Assembly (NCBI GenBank): GCA_021648845.1
Contig: JAKJHY010000007.1
Span: 203,708 to 267,707 of the forward strand
DNA: 64,000 nucleotides
Source: Mycobacterium sp. MBM
Lineage (GTDB): Bacteria > Actinomycetota > Actinomycetes > Mycobacteriales > Mycobacteriaceae
Direction: 5' to 3'
Shown: piece by piece, positions 1 to 9,451 of the stretch
Position numbering within the stretch: the first letter of the stretch is position 1
Layout: each line of letters begins with the position of its first letter
The notes under the pieces: model-generated
Told to the model about the DNA's origin: nothing
Databases searched by the model: none
What the model saw: the letters and a program-made list of their open reading frames with translations, nothing else
Position numbers and translations under genes: made by a program

Positions 1-722
1 TGAGCGTGTTCTTCTTCGACCACCTCGGGGTGGCCAACCACCTGGCCGGCCCGCCCGATGACGAACGCATACCCGCGGACGTGCTGGGCCGCGCCCTGGT
101 GGTGCGTGCGTTGGAGATGCTGCCGGTCGAGTGTGTCGCGCGCGGCTATCTCACCGGCTCCGGGCTGATCGACTATCAACAGACCGGGGCGGTGTGCGGG
201 ATCGCGCTGCCGGCCGGGCTCGGCGAGGCCAGCAAGTTCGACGAGCCGCTGTTCACCCCCGCCACCAAGGCCGAACTGGGTGAGCACGACGAGAACGTGT
301 CCTTCGATGCGGTGGTCGAACTGGTGGGTGCCCGGCGCGCCGCCGAACTGCGGGACGCGACGCTGCAGATCTACCGCACGGCCGCCGAGCATGCGCTGAG
401 CAAGGGCATCATCGTCGCCGACACCAAGTTCGAGTTCGGTGTCGACGCCGAGGGCCGGCTCGTGCTGGCCGACGAGGTACTCACCCCGGACTCGTCGCGC
501 TACTGGCCGGCCGACACGTATGAGCCCGGGCAGGTGCAGCCGAGCTTTGACAAACAGTTCGTGCGCAACTGGCTGACCGGACCGGATTCGGGCTGGGATC
601 GCCACTCCGACACCCCACCGCCACCGCTGCCTGCGGAGATCGCCGCCGCCACCCGTGCGCGCTATATCGAAGCGTACGAGCGTATTTCCGGACTGAGCTT
701 CGATGATTGGATCGGCGCATGA
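1..722 (+). CDS. purC: SAICAR synthetase (PurC), 5' end cut by window
   Basis: Phosphoribosylaminoimidazole-succinocarboxamide synthase joins aspartate to CAIR with ATP in step 8 of de novo IMP synthesis, in the cytosol. The reading frame is open to the first base, and roughly 57 N-terminal residues seen in mycobacterial PurC are outside the window. Visible hallmarks are [15 protein letters not shown] near the start, [14 protein letters not shown] and [10 protein letters not shown], which build the substrate and ATP site. The ATG of the next gene overlaps the TGA stop (ATGA), so the two are probably translationally coupled. The first of the purine genes on this strand. Confidence 0.96.
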   Translation, partial: SVFFFDHLGVANHLAGPPDDERIPADVLGRALVVRALEMLPVECVARGYLTGSGLIDYQQTGAVCGIALPAGLGEASKFDEPLFTPATKAELGEHDENVSFDAVVELVGARRAAELRDATLQIYRTAAEHALSKGIIVADTKFEFGVDAEGRLVLADEVLTPDSSRYWPADTYEPGQVQPSFDKQFVRNWLTGPDSGWDRHSDTPPPPLPAEIAAATRARYIEAYERISGLSFDDWIGA

Positions 723-2872
723 CTTCAGCTCCTGTGGCCAAGCGGGTCGAGCACCGCCGCGAACAGCACGGTGATGTGTTCCTCGACCACTATGAGTGGC
801 TGCGCGACAAGTCCAGCCCCGAGGTGATCGCCCACCTGGAAGCCGAGAATGCCCATACCGAGGCTTCCACCGCCGCGCTGGCGCCGTTGCGGCAGAAGAT
901 CTTCGACGAGATCAAGGCGCGTACCAAGGAGACCGACCTCTCGGTCCCGACGCGTCGCGGCCAATGGTGGTATTACGCCCGCAGTTTCGAGGGCAAGCAG
1001 TACGGCGTGCATTGTCGCTGTCCGATCGGCGGCCCAGATGACTGGACCCCACCGGAACTCGACGAGAACACCGCGATTGCCGGGGAGCAGATCCTGCTCG
1101 ACGAAAACGTCGAGGCCGAAGGCCATGAATTCTTCTCCCTGGGTGCCATCAGCGTCAGCGTGGACGGCAACATCCTGGCTTTCTCGGTGGATGTCAAGGG
1201 TGACGAGCGATACACCCTGCGGTTCAAGGATCTGCGGACCGGTGAGCTCTACGAGGACACCATCGCCGGTATCGGCGCCGGTGCGACCTGGGGCGCGGAC
1301 AATCATTCGGTCTATTACGTCACCCTCGACGATGCGTGGCGGCCCGACACCGTGTGGCGGCACCGCCTCGGTTCCGGTCTGCCCGCCCGGAAGGTGTATC
1401 ACGAAGCCGACGAGCGGTTTTGGCTCGGTGTCGGGCGTACCCGCAGCGACAAGTACGTCATCATCGCCGCGGGCAGCGCGGTCACCTCTGAGGTGCGCTA
1501 CGGCGACGCTGCCGACCCGGAGGCCGATTTCACGGTGGTGCTGCCGCGCCGTGACCAGGTGGAGTACTCCGTCGAGCATGCCGTGGTCGGCGGAGAGGAC
1601 CGATTCCTCATCCTGCACAACGACGGCGCGGTGAACTTCACCCTGGTCGAGGCGCCGGTGAGCGATCCGAGCGCGTTCCGCACGCTGATCGAGCACCGCG
1701 AGGATGTCCGGCTCGACGCGGTCGACGCGTTCGAGAACCATCTCGTGGTGAGCTATCGCCGGGAGGCGCTGCCGCGAATCCAGTTGTGGCCCATCGGTGC
1801 CGACGGCAGCTACGGAACTCCGCAGGAGATCGCCTTCGAATCGGAGCTGATGGCGGCGGGGCTGAGTGGCAATCCGAACTGGTCATCGCCGAAGCTGCGG
1901 GTAGGCGCGGTGTCGTGGGTCATCCCGGTGCGGGTCTATGACCTCGACCTGGTGACCGGCGAGCGCACCCTGTTGCGGGAACAACCGGTGCTCGGTGACT
2001 ACCGGCCCGAGGAGTACGTCGAGCGGAGGGATTGGGCGGTGGCGCCCGACGGGGCCCGGATCCCGATCTCGATCGTGCACCGGGCGGGTTTGGCCTTCCC
2101 GGCCCCGACATTGCTCTACGGCTACGGCGCCTACGAATCGTGTGAGGACCCGCGTTTCTCGATTGCCCGGCTATCGCTGTTGGACCGCGGGATGGTGTTC
2201 GCCGTCGCGCATGTGCGGGGTGGCGGTGAGCTGGGCAGGCCGTGGTATGAGGACGGCAAGCTGTTGCACAAGCGCAACAGCTTCACCGATTTCATCGCGG
2301 TCGCAGAGCATCTGGTGGTGACCGATCTGACCCGGCCGGCGAACCTGGTCGCGCTCGGCGGCAGTGCGGGCGGTCTGCTGGTCGGCGCGGTGCTGAACAT
2401 GGCGCCGCATCTGTTCGCCGGGGTGCTGGCGCAGGTGCCGTTCGTCGATCCGCTCACCACGATTCTGGATCCGTCGTTGCCGCTCACCGTTACCGAGTGG
2501 GACGAGTGGGGTAATCCGTTGGAGGACGCGGATGTCTACGCATATATGAAGTCCTACTCGCCCTATGAGAATGTCGGGCCCTACGACTATCCGGCGGTGC
2601 TGGCGATGACGTCGCTCAACGACACCCGGGTCTTCTATGTGGAGCCCGCGAAATGGGTTGCCGCTCTTCGGTATGCGCAGCACGACACCGGGGCTGATGC
2701 TGGCAAGGTGCTGTTGAAGACCGAGATGGTGGCCGGGCACGGTGGTATCAGCGGACGGTACGAGCGGTGGAAGGAAACCGCCTTCCAGTACGCGTGGTTG
2801 CTGGCCACCGCCGATCCGGACAATCACGGCGCCGGTGACCCGCACAGCCTGTTCGGCGGTCCGCGCATCTAG
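719..2872 (+). CDS. ptrB: Oligopeptidase B (protease II, S9A family)
   Basis: Cytosolic serine oligopeptidase that cuts short peptides after Arg/Lys. About 717 residues: an N-terminal beta-propeller (to about residue 420) gating a C-terminal alpha/beta-hydrolase domain. The nucleophile is Ser549 in the motif GGSAGG; the downstream LNDTRV and [11 protein letters not shown] stretches supply the acid and histidine. ATG at 719 is chosen over an in-frame TTG at 707 because it gives the ATGA overlap with purC. In M. tuberculosis this gene is, from memory, split into two frames (ptrBa/ptrBb); here it is intact and full length. Confidence 0.93.
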   Translation: MTSAPVAKRVEHRREQHGDVFLDHYEWLRDKSSPEVIAHLEAENAHTEASTAALAPLRQKIFDEIKARTKETDLSVPTRRGQWWYYARSFEGKQYGVHCRCPIGGPDDWTPPELDENTAIAGEQILLDENVEAEGHEFFSLGAISVSVDGNILAFSVDVKGDERYTLRFKDLRTGELYEDTIAGIGAGATWGADNHSVYYVTLDDAWRPDTVWRHRLGSGLPARKVYHEADERFWLGVGRTRSDKYVIIAAGSAVTSEVRYGDAADPEADFTVVLPRRDQVEYSVEHAVVGGEDRFLILHNDGAVNFTLVEAPVSDPSAFRTLIEHREDVRLDAVDAFENHLVVSYRREALPRIQLWPIGADGSYGTPQEIAFESELMAAGLSGNPNWSSPKLRVGAVSWVIPVRVYDLDLVTGERTLLREQPVLGDYRPEEYVERRDWAVAPDGARIPISIVHRAGLAFPAPTLLYGYGAYESCEDPRFSIARLSLLDRGMVFAVAHVRGGGELGRPWYEDGKLLHKRNSFTDFIAVAEHLVVTDLTRPANLVALGGSAGGLLVGAVLNMAPHLFAGVLAQVPFVDPLTTILDPSLPLTVTEWDEWGNPLEDADVYAYMKSYSPYENVGPYDYPAVLAMTSLNDTRVFYVEPAKWVAALRYAQHDTGADAGKVLLKTEMVAGHGGISGRYERWKETAFQYAWLLATADPDNHGAGDPHSLFGGPRI

Positions 2873-2903
2873 GCGCTGTCAAGATTGCGGTTATGATGGC
2901 TCG

Positions 2904-3458
2904 ATGGGCAAGGCGAGCTATCACCACGGCGATCTGCGGGCGGTGATCTTGGCCCAGGCCGCCGACCTGGTCGCCGAACGCGGTGCCGACGGCGTCTCGC
3001 TACGGGAACTCGCCCGCGCCGCGGGGGTGTCGCACGCGGCGCCCGCCCACCACTTCGGCGACCGGCGCGGACTGTTCACCGCGCTGGCCGAACAGGGTTT
3101 CCGGATTCTGGCTGCCGAGTTGGCGGCGGCCCGGCCGGACTTCGTCGACGCGGCCAAGGCCTACGTGCGATTCGCGTTGGCCCACCCCGGACACTTCGAG
3201 GTGATGTTCGACAACTCGCTGTTCGACGCCACCGAACCCGAGGTGATGCGGGCCGCCGCGGCCGCGTCGGACGAGCTGAACCGTGGTGTCGGCACCCTGT
3301 CGGATCCGCGCGCCTCGGCCGACCCGGAGGGCGCCGCCCTGGCCGCCTGGTCGATGGTGCACGGATTTGCTCAGCTCTGGCTCAACCGGGCGATCGACAC
3401 CACGGGTGATCCGGTCGCCACCGTCGAGAGGCTGGCGGCGATCCTGTTCGACGGCTAG
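2904..3458 (+). CDS. TetR/AcrR-family regulator
   Basis: A 184-residue DNA-binding protein. The N-terminal TetR domain (residues about 8-55) reads VAERGADGVSLRELARAAGV, then SHAAPAHHFGDRRGLF, a typical helix-turn-helix with its recognition helix. The C-terminal half resembles the WHG/TetR_C ligand domain (VRFALAHPGHFEVMF, WSMVHGFAQLWL). The frame extends upstream, but ATG 2904 (MGKASYHHGDLR) is the family-like start. It lies 10 nt upstream of a glutathione-peroxidase-like gene and may be cotranscribed with it; the ligand is unknown. Confidence 0.88.
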   Translation: MGKASYHHGDLRAVILAQAADLVAERGADGVSLRELARAAGVSHAAPAHHFGDRRGLFTALAEQGFRILAAELAAARPDFVDAAKAYVRFALAHPGHFEVMFDNSLFDATEPEVMRAAAAASDELNRGVGTLSDPRASADPEGAALAAWSMVHGFAQLWLNRAIDTTGDPVATVERLAAILFDG

Positions 3459-3468
3459 CGTCGACCCG

Positions 3469-3957
3469 GTGAGCCTCAACCAGATCCCGCTGACGACCCT
3501 TGACGGCACGAATACCACGCTCGGCGAATTGTCAGGCGGGGCAACCCTGGTGGTGAACGTCGCCTCCAAATGCGGTCTCACCCCCCAATACACCGCGCTG
3601 GAGAAGATCGCCGAAGAGTACGCCGATCGTGGGCTGACCGTGGTGGGTGTGCCGTGCAACCAGTTCATGGGCCAGGAGCCCGGCACCGCCGAGGAAATCC
3701 AGAACTTCTGCTCCACCACCTACGGGGTGACCTTCCCGTTGCTGGCAAAGACCGACGTCAACGGAGCCGACCGGCATCCGCTGTACGCCGAACTGACCAA
3801 GGCCGCCGACGCGGGCGGCGAGGCCGGTGACATCCAATGGAACTTCGAGAAATTCCTGCTCACCCCCGACGGTGAAGTGGCCAACCGGTTCCGTCCGCGC
3901 ACCGAGCCGGACGCGCCCGAGGTGATCGCTGCCATCGAAGCCGTGATATCCCAATAG
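3469..3957 (+). CDS. Glutathione peroxidase-family thiol peroxidase
   Basis: A 162-residue thioredoxin-fold peroxidase that reduces hydrogen and organic peroxides. The peroxidatic residue is cysteine, not selenocysteine, in NVASKCGLT (near residue 36); the family motifs CNQF and WNFEKFL are present, giving the Cys-Gln-Trp site. Bacterial Cys-type members generally use thioredoxin, or in actinobacteria perhaps mycothiol systems, rather than glutathione. GTG 3469 (MSLNQIPL) is the best start. It follows the TetR gene closely. Confidence 0.92.
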   Translation: MSLNQIPLTTLDGTNTTLGELSGGATLVVNVASKCGLTPQYTALEKIAEEYADRGLTVVGVPCNQFMGQEPGTAEEIQNFCSTTYGVTFPLLAKTDVNGADRHPLYAELTKAADAGGEAGDIQWNFEKFLLTPDGEVANRFRPRTEPDAPEVIAAIEAVISQ

Positions 3958-4016
3958 CAAACTCGTGTCCGGGTGTTGGCAACCGTCCCGACACCTCGTG
4001 TTGCGAGACTACCGGT

Positions 4017-4721
4017 GTGACCGCAGAGCTCATCGTCTCGATCTCCGGGATCCGGGACCGCACCATCGCCGACGTGGATTCGTTCTGCGAGGAACTCGAC
4101 GTCCGCGGGGTGCCGGTGTCCTTACTGGTGGCGCCCCGTTTGAAGGGCGACTATCGGCTGGAACACGACGCATCGACGGTGTTATGGCTGGCCGACCGCC
4201 GCGCCGCCGGTGATGCCGTGGTGTTGCACGGCTACGACGAGGCCGCCACCAAGAAGCGCCGCAGCGAATTCGCCACCCTGCCGGCCCACGAGGCGAACCT
4301 GCGGTTGATGGGCGCTGACCGGGTGATGGAACATCTGGGACTGCGCACCCGGCTGTTCGCCGCGCCTGGTTGGTCGGTGTCGGAGGGGACCTCGGTGGCG
4401 CTGCCGCGTAACGGTTTCCGGTTGCTCGCCGGATGGAGCGGGGTTACCGATATGGTGCGCGGCGTCACGACGCCGGCCCGGGTGCTCGGTATCGGCGCCG
4501 GATTCCTCGCCGAAACGTGGTGGTGTCGCACGCTGGTGCTGTCGGCCGAACGGACCGCCCGCCGCGGTGGGACGGTGCGGCTGGCGGTCTCGGCGGGTCA
4601 GCTGCGCCACACCGGGCCCCGGCAGGCGGTGCTCGACGCCGTCGACCTGGCCCTCATGCACGGCTGCGCCCCGGAGATGTACCGCTGGGAGGCCGATCCC
4701 GTCCTCGCCGACGCTGCCTGA
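4017..4721 (+). CDS. DUF2334 polysaccharide-deacetylase-like protein
   Basis: A 234-residue protein resembling the DUF2334 branch of the carbohydrate esterase 4/NodB fold. The opening LIVSISGIRDR, the central VVLHGYDE and RLFAAPGWSVSEG match the layout of deacetylase motifs, but a complete Asp-His-His metal triad is not obvious, so activity is uncertain. GTG start at 4017. It lies 15 nt upstream of the flavoprotein gene; the same pair (Rv0784-Rv0785, from memory) is neighbouring in M. tuberculosis. No signal peptide is seen, so it is probably cytosolic. Confidence 0.75.
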   Translation: MTAELIVSISGIRDRTIADVDSFCEELDVRGVPVSLLVAPRLKGDYRLEHDASTVLWLADRRAAGDAVVLHGYDEAATKKRRSEFATLPAHEANLRLMGADRVMEHLGLRTRLFAAPGWSVSEGTSVALPRNGFRLLAGWSGVTDMVRGVTTPARVLGIGAGFLAETWWCRTLVLSAERTARRGGTVRLAVSAGQLRHTGPRQAVLDAVDLALMHGCAPEMYRWEADPVLADAA

Positions 4722-4736
4722 GGCTAACGTGTCGGC

Positions 4737-6380
4737 ATGGTCGATGCCGATGTGATCGTGGTGGGTGCGGGGCTGGCCGGGCTGGTCGCCGCCGCGGAGC
4801 TGATCGAACAGGGACGGCGGGTCCTGATCGTGGATCAGGAGAACGCCGCCAATCTCGGCGGTCAGGCGTTCTGGTCCTTCGGTGGGCTCTTCCTGGTCGA
4901 CAGCCCCGAGCAGCGCCGGCTCGGCATCAAGGACAGCCACGAACTCGCGCTGCAGGACTGGCTGGGCAGCGCCGGTTTCGACCGCCCGGAGGACCATTGG
5001 CCCCGGCAGTGGGCGCACGCCTACGTCGACTTCGCCGCCGGGGAGAAGCGCAGCTGGTTGCGTGAGCGCGGACTGCAGACCTTCGCCATGGTCGGCTGGG
5101 CCGAACGCGGCGGGTACGGCGCCCTCGGGCACGGCAACTCGGTGCCCCGCTTCCACATCACCTGGGGCACCGGGCCGGCGCTGGTCGACATCTTCGCCCG
5201 TCGCCTGCTGGGCCAGCCGCGCGCCAGGTTCGCCCACCGCCACCGCGTCGACGAACTGATCGTCGAGGGCGGCGCGGTCACCGGCGTGCGCGGCACGGTG
5301 CTGGTACCCAGCGATGCCGCACGCGGTGTGGCGTCCTCCCGGGAGGCGTTGGGCGAGTTCGAGTTCCGGGCGCAGGCCGTGATCGTCGCCAGCGGTGGTA
5401 TCGGCGGCAATCACGACCTGGTCCGCAAGAACTGGCCGGCCCGGATGGGCCGGGTACCCGAGCAGATGATCTCCGGCGTGCCCGCGCACGTCGACGGCCG
5501 GATGATCGGCATCAGCGAGAACGCCGGAGCCCGCGTCATCAACAGCGACCGCATGTGGCACTACACCGAGGGCATCACCAACTACGACCCGATCTGGCCC
5601 AAGCACGGCATCCGCATCCTGCCCGGCCCGTCGTCACTGTGGTTGGATGCCAACGGCAAACGGCTGCCGGTGCCGCTGTACCCCGGTTTCGACACGCTGG
5701 GGACACTGGAGTACATCACCACCACCGGCCAGGACTACACGTGGTTCGTGCTCAACGCCCGCATCATCGCCAAGGAGTTCGGGCTGTCGGGCCAGGAGCA
5801 GAACCCCGACCTCACCGGGCGCAGCGTCAAGCAGGTCCTGGGGCGGGGCCGCGGGGGCGGCCCGGCGCCGGTGCGGGCGTTCGTCGACAAGGGGATCGAC
5901 TTCGTCACCGCCGGCTCGCTGCGCGAGTTGGTGGCCGCCATGAACAACGTCCCCGATGTCGTGCCGCTGGACTACGCCACGGTGGAGGCCGAGGTCACCG
6001 CGCGGGACCGCGAGGTGGCCAACAAGTTCACCAAGGACAGCCAGATCACCGCGATCCGGGCGGCGCGCGAATACCTGCCCGACCGTATCGCGCGGGTGGT
6101 GGCCCCGCATCGCCTCACCGATCCCAAGGCCGGGCCGCTGATCGCCGTGAAGCTGCACATCCTGACCCGAAAGTCGTTGGGCGGGCTGGAAACCGATCTG
6201 GATGCCCGGGTGCTCAAGGCCGACGCCACGGTGTTCGACGGGCTCTACGCCGCCGGGGAGGCCGCCGGGTTCGGCGGTGGTGGGGTGCACGGCTATCGGT
6301 CGTTGGAGGGCACGTTCCTGGGCGGATGCGTGTTCTCGGGTAGAGCGGCCGGCCGGGCCGCCGCCCGGGACTCGGCCTGA
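4737..6380 (+). CDS. FAD-binding dehydrogenase (KstD/fumarate-reductase-like)
   Basis: A 547-residue flavoprotein. The N-terminus VIVVGAGLAGLVAAAEL is a Rossmann FAD motif followed by an acidic strand end (VDQE). QAFWSFGGLF, VIVASGGIGGNHDLVR and the C-terminal YAAGEAAGFGGGGVHGYRSLEG are hallmarks of the FAD_binding_2 family that includes 3-ketosteroid delta1-dehydrogenase. The substrate cannot be assigned; the order matches Rv0785. Its last 88 bp are read on the other strand as the C-terminus of the PAP2 gene. Confidence 0.9.
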   Translation: MVDADVIVVGAGLAGLVAAAELIEQGRRVLIVDQENAANLGGQAFWSFGGLFLVDSPEQRRLGIKDSHELALQDWLGSAGFDRPEDHWPRQWAHAYVDFAAGEKRSWLRERGLQTFAMVGWAERGGYGALGHGNSVPRFHITWGTGPALVDIFARRLLGQPRARFAHRHRVDELIVEGGAVTGVRGTVLVPSDAARGVASSREALGEFEFRAQAVIVASGGIGGNHDLVRKNWPARMGRVPEQMISGVPAHVDGRMIGISENAGARVINSDRMWHYTEGITNYDPIWPKHGIRILPGPSSLWLDANGKRLPVPLYPGFDTLGTLEYITTTGQDYTWFVLNARIIAKEFGLSGQEQNPDLTGRSVKQVLGRGRGGGPAPVRAFVDKGIDFVTAGSLRELVAAMNNVPDVVPLDYATVEAEVTARDREVANKFTKDSQITAIRAAREYLPDRIARVVAPHRLTDPKAGPLIAVKLHILTRKSLGGLETDLDARVLKADATVFDGLYAAGEAAGFGGGGVHGYRSLEGTFLGGCVFSGRAAGRAAARDSA

Positions 6381-6904
6381 GGGCCGGCCGCCAGTATCGC
6401 CAGGCACACCATGGCGGACGCGAAGAACGTCGCGCCGATGTTGTCGGTCAGATAGTGCAGATCGGTGGCCGCCATACTGAGCCCGCCGATCACGGTGACC
6501 ACCCCGGCGACCAGCATCAGCCAAAGCGACACCCCGGCCGCCAGCACCAGCATCGCCATCACGGTGATGACCACGGTGGTGTGCCCGCTCGGGTAGGCCA
6601 ACAGCCCGCCCTTGTAGCGGCCGAACAGCGGTTTGATCAGCCGGACGATGACCACCGAGAGCACCGGGCACAATGCCACCACCACGGCCAGCCGCCAGCG
6701 TCTGCGGAAAAGGGCGATCAGCACCGCGACGGCGAGCAGCACCATCATCGGCAGCGCCCAGCTGAAATACAGCATCCAATGCGGTGCGGTGCCCAACACG
6801 CGCTGCATCACCCGCAGCGCCGCGTCGTCGAAGGCGTTGGGGCCGTCACCGGCCACCACACCCAACACCACCATCGCGGTGATACCGACGGGCGGCCACC
6901 ACAA
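6293..6904 (-). CDS. PAP2-family membrane phosphatase
   Basis: An integral membrane phosphatase of the PAP2 superfamily, likely acting on lipid phosphates at the membrane. Several hydrophobic segments flank the motifs: RLIKPLFGRYKGG (motif 1-like), YPSGHT (motif 2) and ATDLHYLTDNIG, which keeps the His and Asp of motif 3 while the usual Ser-Arg is missing. No ATG precedes the first membrane helix; the TTG at 6904, 17 nt after the stop of the upstream hydrolase, is the most plausible start but is uncertain. The 3' end overlaps the convergent flavoprotein gene by 88 bp. Confidence 0.78.
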   Translation of the reverse strand: MWWPPVGITAMVVLGVVAGDGPNAFDDAALRVMQRVLGTAPHWMLYFSWALPMMVLLAVAVLIALFRRRWRLAVVVALCPVLSVVIVRLIKPLFGRYKGGLLAYPSGHTTVVITVMAMLVLAAGVSLWLMLVAGVVTVIGGLSMAATDLHYLTDNIGATFFASAMVCLAILAAGPQAESRAAARPAALPENTHPPRNVPSNDR

Positions 6905-6921
6905 CAGGAATCGGCGCCGGA

Positions 6922-7575
6922 TCAGAACGGGGTTCCGTTCTCGGGTTCGAGAACCTGGAAATCGGTGCTCGTCATCTCCGAGAGCCGACCGTAATAGATC
7001 CCGCGGGCCGACGGGTCGATGATGCCCTGATGGATCGGCACCGCGTGGGTCGGCGCCACCGCCCGCAGGTAGTCGACGGCCTCGGAGATCTTCATCCACG
7101 GGGCCGCCGCCGGGGTGGCCAGCACCTGCACGGGCTCGTCGGGCACGAACAGCGCGTCCCCGGGATGCATCAGCCGGGCCGGGTGCTCGGCGTCGCCGAT
7201 CAGATAGGAGGTGTTGTCGATCAGCGGGATGTCCGGGTGGATGACGGCGTGCGTGCCGCCGACCCCGCGCACCGACAGATGCCCGACGGTGAACGCGTCA
7301 CCGGCGTGCACGGCGCGCCACGGCGCACCGAGCTGAGCGGCGGTCTGCGGGTCGGCGTACAGCGCGGCCTGCGGGTTGGCGTCCAGCAGGGCGGGCAGCC
7401 GGGCGGTGTCGACATGGTCGGGATGCTGGTGGGTGATCAGGATGGCGTCCAGTCCGGTGATGCCCTCGAAACCGTGCGAGAAGTTGCCCGGATCGAACAG
7501 CACCGTCGTCTCGGAACCTGTGCCGTCAGCGAAGCCCGCCAGCAGGCATGAGTGGCCGAAGTGCGTCAGTTGCAT
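6922..7575 (-). CDS. MBL-fold metal-dependent hydrolase
   Basis: A 217-residue metallo-beta-lactamase-fold hydrolase. MQLTHFGHSCLL is the standard N-terminus, and the zinc-binding motif THQHPDHVD is intact. Further ligands are likely in GGTHAVIH and LMHPGDALF, and the C-terminal PIHQGI supplies the last histidine. Such UlaG/YtnP-like proteins hydrolyse lactones or phosphoesters; the substrate here is unknown. ATG 7575 is chosen although the frame opens further upstream. It is divergent from purS and corresponds from memory to Rv0786c. Confidence 0.88.
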   Translation of the reverse strand: MQLTHFGHSCLLAGFADGTGSETTVLFDPGNFSHGFEGITGLDAILITHQHPDHVDTARLPALLDANPQAALYADPQTAAQLGAPWRAVHAGDAFTVGHLSVRGVGGTHAVIHPDIPLIDNTSYLIGDAEHPARLMHPGDALFVPDEPVQVLATPAAAPWMKISEAVDYLRAVAPTHAVPIHQGIIDPSARGIYYGRLSEMTSTDFQVLEPENGTPF

Positions 7576-7582
7576 GGCTCCA

Positions 7583-7610
7583 TTGTGGCCCGAGAGCTCG
7601 CCGGTAGAGT
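7583..7610 (+). promoter_or_regulatory. Putative promoter of purSQ
   Basis: TTGTGG (7583-7588), a 16-nt spacer and TAGAGT (7605-7610) fit a SigA-type promoter. It lies in the short divergent gap between the MBL hydrolase and purS. An AAGGAG Shine-Dalgarno follows before the purS GTG. Confidence 0.5.
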
Positions 7611-7648
7611 TATGACCGATCAAGACGGTCCGAAATGAAGGAGTCCCC

Positions 7649-7888
7649 GTGGCCCGCGTCGTAGTGCACGTGATGCCCAAGGCCGAGATCCTCGACCCGC
7701 AGGGGCAGGCGATCGTCGGCGCGCTGGGCCGTCTCGGCCATGGTGGTGTCGCGGATGTCCGTCAGGGCAAGCGGTTTGAGCTCGAGGTCGACGACTCGGT
7801 GTCCGATGAGGCGCTCAACGAGATCGCCGAATCGCTGCTGGCCAACACCGTCATCGAGGAGTTCTCGGTGAGCCGGGAGGATTCGTGA
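7649..7888 (+). CDS. purS: FGAM synthase subunit PurS
   Basis: The 79-residue small subunit of phosphoribosylformylglycinamidine synthase. It bridges PurL and the glutaminase PurQ in step 4 of purine synthesis. [19 protein letters not shown] and the ending IEEFSV are typical. It starts with GTG after an AAGGAG Shine-Dalgarno, and its TGA overlaps the purQ GTG by 4 nt. The large subunit PurL is encoded about 6 kb downstream on the same strand. Confidence 0.97.
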   Translation: MARVVVHVMPKAEILDPQGQAIVGALGRLGHGGVADVRQGKRFELEVDDSVSDEALNEIAESLLANTVIEEFSVSREDS

Positions 7889-8568
7889 GCGCAGCGACGG
7901 GGAAGATCGGCGTCATCACCTTCCCGGGCACGCTCGACGATGTCGATGCCGCCCGGGCGGTGCGCCTGGCCGGTGGGGAAGCCGTGAGCCTGTGGCACGG
8001 TGACGCCGATCTCAAGGGTGTCGACGCGGTGGTGGTTCCCGGCGGGTTCTCCTACGGCGACTATCTGCGCTGTGGCGCGATCGCCAAGTTCGCACCGGTG
8101 ATGGGCTCGGTCGTGGAGGCCGCCGGCCGTGGCCTGCCGGTGTTGGGTATCTGCAACGGGTTTCAGGTGCTGTGCGAGGCCGGGCTGCTGCCGGGCGCAC
8201 TGACCCGCAACGCCGGGCTGCATTTCATCTGCCGCGACGTCTGGCTGGAGGTCGCGTCGAATTCGACCGCCTGGACCACCCGCTACGAATCCGGCGCGGA
8301 CCTGCTGGTGCCGCTGAAATCGGGCGAAGGCCGCTACGTCGCCGCCGAGTCCGTGCTCGACGAACTCGAAGGCGAGGGCCGGGTGGTCTTCCGCTACCGG
8401 GAGAACCTGAACGGCTCGATGCGCAATATCGCCGGCGTGAGTTCGGCCAACGGCCGCGTCGTCGGGTTGATGCCGCACCCCGAGCATGCCACCGAGCCGC
8501 TCACCGGACCCTCCGATGACGGGCTGGGCCTGTTCTACTCGGCCCTGGACGCGGTGCTGACGGCCTGA
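7885..8568 (+). CDS. purQ: FGAM synthase glutaminase subunit PurQ
   Basis: A 227-residue class I glutamine amidotransferase that supplies ammonia to PurL. The catalytic cysteine is Cys90 in [11 protein letters not shown], and the His/Glu of the triad are in [10 protein letters not shown] near the C-terminus. FPGTLDD and [11 protein letters not shown] are family signatures. The start is the GTG overlapping the purS stop. A large imperfect stem-loop follows the stop and separates it from the convergent encapsulin gene. Confidence 0.97.
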   Translation: MSAATGKIGVITFPGTLDDVDAARAVRLAGGEAVSLWHGDADLKGVDAVVVPGGFSYGDYLRCGAIAKFAPVMGSVVEAAGRGLPVLGICNGFQVLCEAGLLPGALTRNAGLHFICRDVWLEVASNSTAWTTRYESGADLLVPLKSGEGRYVAAESVLDELEGEGRVVFRYRENLNGSMRNIAGVSSANGRVVGLMPHPEHATEPLTGPSDDGLGLFYSALDAVLTA

Positions 8569-8584
8569 GCGGCTACCCACCTTC

Positions 8585-8654
8585 AGCTCGCGAGCGACCC
8601 TGAACTGCCGCCGGTGACGGCGTGTCGGTGTACAGACACGGTCGCTCGCCAGCT
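8585..8654. terminator. Stem-loop between purQ and the encapsulin gene
   Basis: Arms 8585-8599 and 8640-8654 are complementary at 14 of 15 positions, with smaller hairpins in the loop (CGTGTC/GACACG). It sits between two convergent genes and touches the encapsulin stop codon, so it may end transcription on both strands. No T-run follows, as is common in mycobacteria. Confidence 0.5.
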
Positions 8655-9451
8655 CACCGGGTGAGCGCCACCGAGGCCTCGGCGGTATAGGACAGGAACG
8701 TGAACGTCTCCTGCAGGTACAGCTGCACGCTGTCGGCGTCGTGGGACAGGTAGCCGATACACACGTCGGTGCCCAGTTGCAGGTCGAAATCGCCACCACG
8801 GGTGGACAACACGAAGGCGCCGTCGATGGCGGGTGCCCAGATGATCTCGCCGTCCACCAACCGGTTCAGATGCTCACGGATCGGATAGCCGTTGACCGTC
8901 GTCTCGCTCACCTGCGTGTAGACATCGGCCGAGAGCAGCACACTGTACGGGCCGTCGACACCGGCCAGTCGCAGCTCGGAGAGCGCCTGGCTGATGATGT
9001 CGGGCATCTCGCGCGGATCGGCGGGCAGCGCCAGGTTCGGGCAGGAACTTGAGCCGCGTATGCCCTCGATGGAGGCCGCTTCGTAGCCCTCGAAGATCGC
9101 GCGGTCCTCGGCGAAGGCCAGCTTCTTGGCCGCGTCCTTGACCGGATCCCAGTCCGAGTCCTGCGAACCACGCTCCACATCGTCGATATCGCGGCGCCCC
9201 ACCGTGAACGGCACCCGCAACCGCACCAGCGGTTTGGACTCCCGAAGATGTGCGATCACGCCCTCACCGGGCGCGGCGACATCACGCAGATGGCCGGTGC
9301 TGACGGCGGCGGTCACGGGGCCGCCCGGCTCGCTGACATCGACCACCCGCCGGCCCGCGATATGCCGCTTGAAGGTGCGGCTGGCCTCCAACTCGATCTC
9401 CTGCCACGCCGCCTCGGTGATGGGTGCGAGTTCGCGATACAGATTGTTCAT
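8654..9451 (-). CDS. Type 1 encapsulin shell protein (Cfp29-like)
   Basis: A 265-residue HK97-fold protein that self-assembles into a protein nanocompartment. [16 protein letters not shown] and DDVERGSQDSDWDPVK are signatures of family 1 encapsulins, and the length matches. It is encoded directly after the DyP peroxidase with an ATGA overlap, and that peroxidase ends in a cargo-loading peptide, so the pair forms a peroxidase-loaded compartment. It corresponds to Cfp29 (Rv0798c, from memory), an abundant antigen with a role in oxidative stress. Confidence 0.96.
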   Translation of the reverse strand: MNNLYRELAPITEAAWQEIELEASRTFKRHIAGRRVVDVSEPGGPVTAAVSTGHLRDVAAPGEGVIAHLRESKPLVRLRVPFTVGRRDIDDVERGSQDSDWDPVKDAAKKLAFAEDRAIFEGYEAASIEGIRGSSSCPNLALPADPREMPDIISQALSELRLAGVDGPYSVLLSADVYTQVSETTVNGYPIREHLNRLVDGEIIWAPAIDGAFVLSTRGGDFDLQLGTDVCIGYLSHDADSVQLYLQETFTFLSYTAEASVALTR

